Assembly (NCBI GenBank): GCA_013399855.1
Contig: VXAY01003218.1
Span: 1,210,662-1,274,661, forward strand
Length of the DNA: 64,000 nt
Origin: Oxyruncus cristatus
Lineage: Eukaryota; Chordata; Aves; Passeriformes; Cotingidae
Direction: 5' to 3'
Of the stretch, positions 57,231 through 64,000 are shown piece by piece. Under the pieces are notes generated by a model, which made no database searches, had not been told where the DNA came from, and saw nothing but the letters and a program-made list of their open reading frames with translations. A program made the position numbers and the translations under genes. The stretch's first letter is position 1. Each line of letters opens with the position of its first letter.

Positions 57231-60200
57231 GTAAGTACTGACTTTTTTTTCCCCTCAATACTGTTTTATTTCAGATCTATAGCTTGTGATTTGTATTTGT
57301 CGTTTACTGCTATATACTGCTTATATCCTACTCCTTCCAGTCCATTATTTTTGGTGATGATCCTTAGGGAGGCTGTATCCTATGGACATATTTATAGTGC
57401 TTAAGTATATAGGTATCTGTGCATGATACACAAAGGAGGGTGTACCCTCTGTACATATGATGGGATTAGATGATTCTGGCCAGAATCCTCCTCAAATGTG
57501 TGCTCCTAAATTATGATAAACCGAGTCTAAAAGTCTAGAAGGCAAATGCTTTTAGTTTACATTATTAATTTATATTAAAACTTATATTAAAAGTAATGTA
57601 AAATAGACTGGTAGCTAGCTTTTGTTTCTGAGACATGCCCCTCACTCTGCCTTCCAGTGATACCCACATGACTGTGCAACATCCACTGATTTGATTTATT
57701 TTTAATGCCTATCATGCATGCCCTAGAAGTAAGTCCTAGGACCTGCCCTGGGAAACTTTCCTCTTCAGAAAATCTTTCAAAATAGGAGAATTTATCCTGA
57801 ACGTACCAGAAAGCTTTTCAGATTTCTGTATAGGAAAAGGACTGCATGCTCTTTCTCTGTAGAGCGAAGTACCACTACCTAAAATCAGAAGTTAATTACA
57901 ATACTCCTGTAATTCTGGTTGTTAGAAGCCAAAGGGAAGTGTGCCCTAGCAAAGGATGTCTTGTAAAGCCTGGAGCACCTCGGGATAAGACATTCCACAG
58001 CAGGTACATGACTGCCCACCCAACTCCATCCTGCAGCTCCCTGGGCCACTGGAAGTGCTGCAGCTTTGGTGTGGGTTTGGTTTTAATGAGGTGCCACTGA
58101 CACGTGGTGGAGCCTGGCACGTATTTCAGCAGCTGTGTAACGTTTTCCTTCCTCAGTTATCAAACCACGCACTTCTCCTTGTCTTCCACATATCCAGCAC
58201 CCCTCTGACTGGGCTGCATTTTTCATTTTCCTCTTACAGACCAGATGAATGAACAGATCATCCAAGTTAATTTAACAAAATACATCTCAAGCCAATATTG
58301 TTGATCTCAGTTGAGTAGGATCTAATTCGGTTTGGCTTGTCTGCATTTTACCAGTAAAGTCCTATATAGGATTTGCTCAGCTTAGCAGTTTAATGCAGAT
58401 TTGAGCTTTACTATTGCTCTTCATTGAATGACTTTGTCTTGGTGCCAAGATGTCATCTTTACTCAAAATTGTAAAACTCTTTTTCATGAACTAAGCTGTT
58501 TACAAGCTGAACGTTGTATTTCTATCGTGACAGTTGTCTATGTGAAAATACCAGGTGCAATAATAGGTCCTAATTTTAATTGAGCAACATGTTTAGGAAG
58601 AAGGAACTTCTGTAAAATTGCAACAGCTTTGTTTTTCTAGATTTCTGCATCCTGTGGCGGTGTAATAAGAAAATTTGGATTTTGCTTAATATCCTGGTGC
58701 ATTTCTGATGAGGCTGATTTAGGGGAGACCAAGAGCAGTAGCTAAGCACCTCATTCCAGTGGAAATCACTGAGAACTGAGCACTAAAGTTCTTTACAATC
58801 TATTCTGTATTATAAATGGCAGATCTGCAAAGGTCAGAATCAGCAAAAATAGTGCTTGAAATTCTGACAAGAAAGGCAACTAATTTAGTTAATTTAAATC
58901 TTTGTATTTCCCCAACTGACCAAATAAGCAGCTCAATCAGCAAATGACATCTGTAGTAGGTGATTTGGGTAAGTTATGACTTGGTGCTGAAAGGTGCTGG
59001 GTTATCCCACAGCACGTGTTGCAAGAGTTGAGTGCAGTCGCTGCTTGTTCGAGTTGGTGCCCTGAGGGGTGTGTTAGTCAGTGCTGCCACTTTTGGTTTG
59101 GTTTTTTCATGACAGATCACCACAGGTCTTGGTTTTGCCAAGCTGTTCCACTCGGGACACGTTTCCCTTTGTGCTTCTGCTCTCGTGGTTTGTGTGTCTG
59201 ACATCTGGCGTAGCACAAGTTGGGAGGGAGGAGGAGCAGCATTGCCTAACCTCACTTTTAACATACTTCCCATGAAAAAGAGGAGTTTCTCCCTTGTTGT
59301 TTGGAAGAAACACTACCTTATTCTTTAGTGTTGGCCCTCGCTGCCATGTCCCTGTGCCAGCACTGCACTTGGAAACGTCACAGATTGGATGTATGATATG
59401 TTGGGTTATCCAGAGTAAGGATGAGGTCAGAGGGAACAAGTGAGGAGCCATTTAAGGTCACCATACACTGCTTTATTTGTGGTGTACTTGCATTGTCTGA
59501 GTGGTGGTGCTACAGGCTGAACTTCCACACACAGTCCAAGTCTCTTGTTCCTTCTGCATCCTTTAAGGGCTGATAAATCAATCCATGCAGGCGAACAAAA
59601 GGGTCACTAGTGCAGTGTTTTCCTGTAATGTGGCAATGACTTGCCAAAGCTCTCACAGCTATTTTGGTGCTTATCAGTGCTGTTTATGTGCCATAGCAAC
59701 AGCCCACAGGGAGCACTGGACACTGCAGAAGCACTGCTTGGCTCATCTCTGTCAGTGTCTGTGTGTCTGTAGCACCAGGAGTTGATAAAACGTGGGTGTG
59801 AGTCGTGAGAAGCTGTGGGAGTGTTTGTTTTGAAGCCTGTGTAACCACCAGTCAACGTAGTTGCACTTTTATTCTCCTCTTGCTTTCGCATTTTGTGTGA
59901 TAGCAACATGGTATTACTGCCCAACAGCTCTGTCCTACTGCTGGGACTTAAGGAAAACCAGCAGGTGTTTCTCTGGATTCCTGTACCTGGGAGTTTGGGA
60001 AGCTCAGGGGGGAGGATGAACCCTTATTACCCTCGCTAGTAAGGGCCACGTGTTTGGTACCATGCACTGGCTGTGCTCAGGAATTGTTGGCATTGAGGGA
60101 AGAGGTTTTCTCAGGTAGTAAATGTAAGAGTCTGAGCAGCTCTGATGTGATCTCTTTAACTAAAATCCATACAGCTTGACCCAGTTCGATTCATCAGAGC

Positions 60201-60316
60201 GTCTCCTTTGCCTTTTAATTATCGTGCAATTCTCCTGTGCCTGCAGCGAGGAAGCCAAGTTCGTGTTTCCCTTGGTTCCTTCAGGATTTACTGAGTGTGC
60301 CCTTGTCTTCCTGCAG
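57231..60316 (+). other. HMCN1: HMCN1 intron 9 (3.1 kb), splits Ig domain 1
   Basis: The intron is bounded by GTAAGT and TGCAG. It interrupts the first Ig domain between its two cysteines. No CR1 fragment or extra exon was recognised. Confidence 0.87.
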
Positions 60317-60438
60317 GGAATCCTCCAGTGTGAGCTGGGACATTGCCCAGGTGGCCGTGTCTGACGAGGGCTTCTACGAGTGTGTGGCCTCCAGCAGCGC
60401 AGGGACGGGACGTGCACAGACCTTCCTGGACGTGTCAG
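60317..60438 (+). CDS. HMCN1: HMCN1 exon 10: second half of Ig domain 1
   Basis: The exon completes K477 and runs to S517 plus one base. It contains the Ig signature D493-x-G495-x-Y497-x-C499 in SDEGFYECVASSSAGTGRAQ and ends TFLDVS. The disulfide partner of C499 is expected to be C451 in exon 9. The acceptor is TTCCTGCAG and the donor is CAG|GTGGGG. The exon leaves in phase 1. No eleventh exon is recognisable before the window ends. Confidence 0.95.
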
Positions 60439-60924
60439 GTGGGGCCCAGACACCCTCCTGCTGGCAGTAACTGGGCTGCAACACCTCAGAGAGCAGCCAA
60501 CAAAATACCTTCCCAGTTTGAGTGTATTTTTAATTAATGTGTTCGTTTCTCAGCCGTGTCCTCAAACGGGCTGATGTTTATTCACAAACCTGTTTGAAAT
60601 ACCAACACTGGATGTGTTTGGTGAGTGCCCACTCTCAGTTGGACTTGCAGAACAGATATGACCTGTAGAAGCAGAAACTGAAGTCTCAGATTTCAATTGT
60701 TCTCATTTTTGCCTCAGGTTGTATCAATTATATGTTTGCTTGATTGTACGTGTGTGTTATCTGATGGACAGGGAATTACGAAAGCTCTGTTCAAATTTCT
60801 GCCTTTTTAAAAAAGCAAGATTCAGTAAATTGTTGGAAATCTCATCTATTACCTTGGAATCTTTTAAAAATTAATAACAAGGATGAAGGAAGTAAAATTA
60901 AATAAGGAATAATTTGGCCCTATT

Positions 60925-61028
60925 GATGTGGCACTTTGTGATATGGTTTAATGAGCATGGTGATATTAGTTCAGTGGTTGGGCTTGGTGATCTTGGAGGT
61001 CTTTTCCGACCTTTATGACTCTCTGAAT
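60925..61028 (+). mobile_element. CR1 fragment, 'GATGATCTT' class, sense
   Basis: GATGTGGCACTTTGTGATAT, GGTTGGGCTTGGTGATCTTG and GGTCTTTTCCGACCTTTATG mark the 3' end of this CR1 class. Confidence 0.85.
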
Positions 61029-61837
61029 CGAGCTAATCACAAAGGTAATTTTGAATAAAAAGCAGTATTTGGTTGTTAGCCAAACATTATCTACCCGGGA
61101 CATAATTTTAATCATATTTTTTAAAAAAAAACAAACTAAAATGTTCCTAACTTCATAAAAATCTCAACTGAAAGGACAGCTAGTTATAAATCTGTATGGG
61201 TTGGTGTGCCTTGTGTGTTCAAGCAGTTCTGAAGCAGAAAGCACAGATATTCCACTTGCTGAGGGAGAGGGGATTTCCCTTCCAGAAGTTAATGACCTGG
61301 TACACTTGGGGCACTAACTGATTGTCCTGAATACAGTTAACCTTGACTCTCTCAGAGGAGTTTAGTTTAAATAACTGCCCCACCAAGATGCTCCCCAAGC
61401 CCAGATACACAAACCCAGGAGACAGTAGAGATCTTCTGCAGGAGGGAGACTTGCAGGAAGGATTAAGAAGAAAAGCGGATTTATGCCTGTGGAGGGGGGG
61501 GTGGATGAAAACCCTGCCCATACTAGAGCCGATTTTGTTGCTTTATTTTCTCAGAGCGCCATGCAGTTTGGGGGAACTGATAAATAATTTCTGTTCTGTC
61601 ACTGAAGTCTATGTTATATAGCCTTGTGCTGGTGCTGATCAGAGACGGGTCATGCAGAGGTATAAGTTATTCCTAGACTGGAACTGAGTGTGGCATGGAC
61701 AGCGGCAGTGGGGGTGGAAGAGCTCAGGCAGCAGTGTGAATTCAGCCTCAGGGCTTCACATCACAGCTTGAAATCTGTTATCTTGTCTTCTGCCTCCTTG
61801 TGGTATCTACTTCAGGTGGGTTAACCTGGACTTACAG

Positions 61838-62288
61838 CATCCCAGAATGGTTCGGGTGGGAAGGGACCTCAGAGCTCATCTTGTCCCACGTTGGTCAGGG
61901 ACACCTTCCACTAGCCCAGATTGCTCCAAGCCTTATCCAGCCTGGCCTTGGACACTTCCAGGGATCCAGGGGCAGCCACAGCTTCTCTGGGCAACCTGTG
62001 CCAGGGCCTCCCCACCCTCACAGGGAGCAGTTCCTTCCCAATCTCCCATCTCTCCCCGCCCTCTGGCAGTGGGAAGCCATTCCCTGTGTCCTGTCCCTCC
62101 ACCCCTTGTCCCCAGTCCCTCTCCAGCTCTCCTGGAGCCCTTTGAGGCCCTGCAAGGGGCTCTCAGGTCTCCCTGGAGCCTTCTCTTCTCCAGGGGAACC
62201 CCCCCTGCTCTCCCAGCCTGGCTCCAGAGCAGAGGGGCTCCAGCCCTGGCATTACCTCAGTGGTCTCCTCTGGAGTTGTTCTAACAGG
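61838..62288 (-). mobile_element. CR1 fragment, about 450 bp, antisense
   Basis: It runs from CATCCCAGAATGGTTCGGGT through ACACCTTCCACTAGCCCAG and GGAGCCTTCTCTTCTCCAGG to CTCCAGAGCAGAGGGGCTCC. It is the longest continuous copy of this class in the window. Confidence 0.94.
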
Positions 62289-62302
62289 TTTGAATATTAT
62301 GA

Positions 62303-62625
62303 ATTACAGAATCACAAAACAATTCAGGCTGGAGGGACCTTTGCAAGCCACCAATTCCAATCCCCAGCTCAAAGCAGAATTAACTTCCAAGCTTGATTGT
62401 GTTTTTCAGGAACTTGTCCAATTAGTCTTTGAATGTCCCCAGGGCTGGAGATTTCACAAGTTCCACGGGCAGCCTTCAGTGATTAACAATCCCCACTAGG
62501 AAAATATTTGACCAGTCTAGTCAGAATTTCCCCTGCTGCATGTTGTGACCATAGATTCTCATCCTTTTTTTAAATTTTATCTCCTGTGCCTTGGGAATAA
62601 TTGTGTATTCCCTAAAACCACCCCC
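62303..62625 (-). mobile_element. older CR1 fragment, antisense
   Basis: It begins ATTACAGAATCACAAAACAA and continues with TTCAGGCTGGAGGGACCTTT, followed by diverged CR1 text (AACTTGTCCAATTAGTCTTT). It lies 15 bp from the previous copy and is clearly more decayed. The left end of the older element is approximate. Confidence 0.75.
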
Positions 62626-64000
62626 TCAGTAGCTGAAGAAGGTGGTATATAACCCTTCACCTTCCCTTTTCCAGGCAAAGATGTTCCTCTCACTGCAGTG
62701 AGAGCAAATCCAAGGAAACCAGTGTCTGTGCAAGGCAGAGTTTGTGGTGAAACAGTGAAACTTTGAGGAGAAGAACATCCTTTTAGTCACACAAAGTAGT
62801 GAGCAGAACAGAACAGTAACATCAATGCTTACCCAAGTCCTTGCTCTAGAGCACTATTTTATATTTTGGCTGCAAAAATCCTTCAAGCACGTGGGGGTGT
62901 TGCTAAATGCTTGTTTCAAACCATGGTTTGGAGGGCAAGGACTTGTGGCCATAAAGATTCTTGGTCGGGAAGTTGCAACCAGGCTTCTCATTAAAGAAGG
63001 AATCCTGAAAGAGAATCCTAACTTTTTTCATGTGATGATACACTTGAAAGTCAAGAGTAATCAGGGGGAAAATCCCATATCCCCTGGTTTGCAGAGCTGT
63101 GAGGGATTGACTGGAACTGACTCACTGTGTAAACACGAGCAATTTGTTCTGTTTGCAGCCCTGCAGAGGATTAATGCGAGGGAGATGCTTTGAAATCCGC
63201 GTGTACAAATATTTGGAGGAAAATGACTTGAAATTTCTCCTTTAAGCGAAGTAAACAATCTTTTCAAGTGCCCTTGGTTTACCCAGCTGACAGACAGTGT
63301 AGCACAGACGACCATTCTGGCAAGTGCTGTGTGAAAGGGGCTGGAGCTGGGCCAACGTCTGCTCACTTCAGGGAAAGCAAACACTTGAGCCCGACTTTGT
63401 TTTACCCCTATTGAATCTTTCGAATGTCAAATGGCTCGTTAGCCAGGCGGCACTTGACCTGCAGGGCCAGGCAGGAGTGCTGGGGGGACTGTGTGAGAGG
63501 CTGCTGCTGTCCAAAGGATGTGCTGCCCCCCGAGATGGGCATTTCAGTCCTGTGCTGGCCTCATCTCCCTCTTTCCTGAGCTCACCTAACGTGTGGGGAG
63601 GTATCCCATGAGGAGCGTTAGAGGACTGGTGGTTTCTCCCAAACAACCCAAGCCCCGAAGTGCAGGGCAGAAACTCCACTCATAGGCGAGTGCAGCTTTT
63701 CCTGCCTCTCCTGTCCACGGGTTAAGCACAGTTTTGTGATCAGGGTGGTGCTGGTGGGGGCTGTGTCTGTAGGGCAGCAGAGCTGCCCTCCCAGCACATG
63801 TTGCTGTGCAGGGATCTCACACAGAGCTTGTGAACCTCATCTGAGACCCCCCAGGAGACTCCAAGGAGGGGGACTGGCTCTGAGCTTAGGAGTAACCTTC
63901 ACCCTTAATAAATAGCGGGTTTTTTAAATTTTTTTTTTTTTTTTTATTCCCTGTTATCCTTGCTTTTCGTGGGAGAATTGTGGTTTAGTGTGTGCTGATA

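Larger units (their letters stand above)
16493..64000 (+). other. HMCN1: hemicentin-1 gene, 5' part (exons 1-10; 3' end beyond window)
   Basis: This is the coding start of hemicentin-1, a giant secreted basement-membrane and matrix protein that helps anchor cells and tissue layers. Ten exons join in frame into 517 codons plus one base. The product has a signal peptide (about residues 1-28), a VWA domain (about 40-215) with the metal-site residues D47, T49 and S51, a conserved linker (about 220-428), and a first Ig domain (about 429-517) with C451 and C499. From G38 onward the sequence follows vertebrate HMCN1 almost residue for residue, for example [29 protein letters not shown] and SDEGFYEC. 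The human protein has about 5,600 residues, so roughly the first tenth is present. HMCN2 is less likely, because the linker and first Ig domain match HMCN1 closely. The 3' boundary given is only the window edge. Confidence 0.97.
60439..64000 (+). other. HMCN1: HMCN1 intron 10, partial (at least 3.6 kb)
   Basis: The intron starts GTGGGG and runs beyond the window. It contains three CR1 pieces and a T run at about 63,920-63,945. No second Ig-domain exon was found. Confidence 0.83.

Noticed and set aside
57846..58100. Possible extra HMCN1 exon in intron 9
   Set aside because: Exons 9 and 10 already join in phase across this point and reproduce the known Ig domain. The open frame has no Ig motifs.
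16493..60438. HMCN2 instead of HMCN1
   Set aside because: The VWA, linker and first Ig sequences follow HMCN1 nearly residue for residue, including the linker, where I expect the paralogues to differ more.
61800..62396. 198-codon open frame near the right end
   Set aside because: It is entirely antisense CR1 sequence.

Overview
The window looks like an avian nuclear genome. It carries more than 20 CR1-type non-LTR retrotransposon fragments whose 3' ends match the family that dominates bird genomes, together with long introns and a GC-rich CpG island promoter. The order within birds cannot be settled from this sequence alone. The only protein-coding gene I can support is the 5' part of hemicentin-1 (HMCN1) on the + strand. 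HMCN1 encodes a very large secreted extracellular-matrix protein with an N-terminal VWA domain and a long array of immunoglobulin domains.

Layout: 1-15,244 is intergenic or 5'-flanking DNA with scattered CR1 fragments, an AT-rich patch holding a perfect 12-bp inverted repeat, and no convincing exon. From about 15,465 to 16,760 lies a CpG-rich promoter and first-exon block. It contains a 19-bp minisatellite that runs into an assembly gap (15,811-16,034), a separate 11-bp tandem array, and the start codon at 16,493. Ten coding exons follow: 16,493-16,760; 42,334-42,404; 45,318-45,476; 46,001-46,123; 51,899-52,070; 53,192-53,298; 55,886-56,006; 56,564-56,827; 57,086-57,230; and 60,317-60,438. 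All have GT/AG borders and all phases agree. Joined, they give 1,552 nt (517 codons plus one base). They encode the signal peptide, the VWA domain, the conserved linker and the first Ig domain. The gene continues past the right edge of the window.

The introns are 25.6, 2.9, 0.5, 5.8, 1.1, 2.6, 0.6, 0.3 and 3.1 kb, and the tenth is incomplete. They hold CR1 fragments of at least two classes in both orientations, pyrimidine-rich tracts, and a run of 46 T beside an ambiguous base. I saw no rRNA, tRNA, CRISPR array, intact transposon or second gene. I found no previously undescribed system; the most interesting structure is the repeat architecture directly upstream of the HMCN1 start codon.
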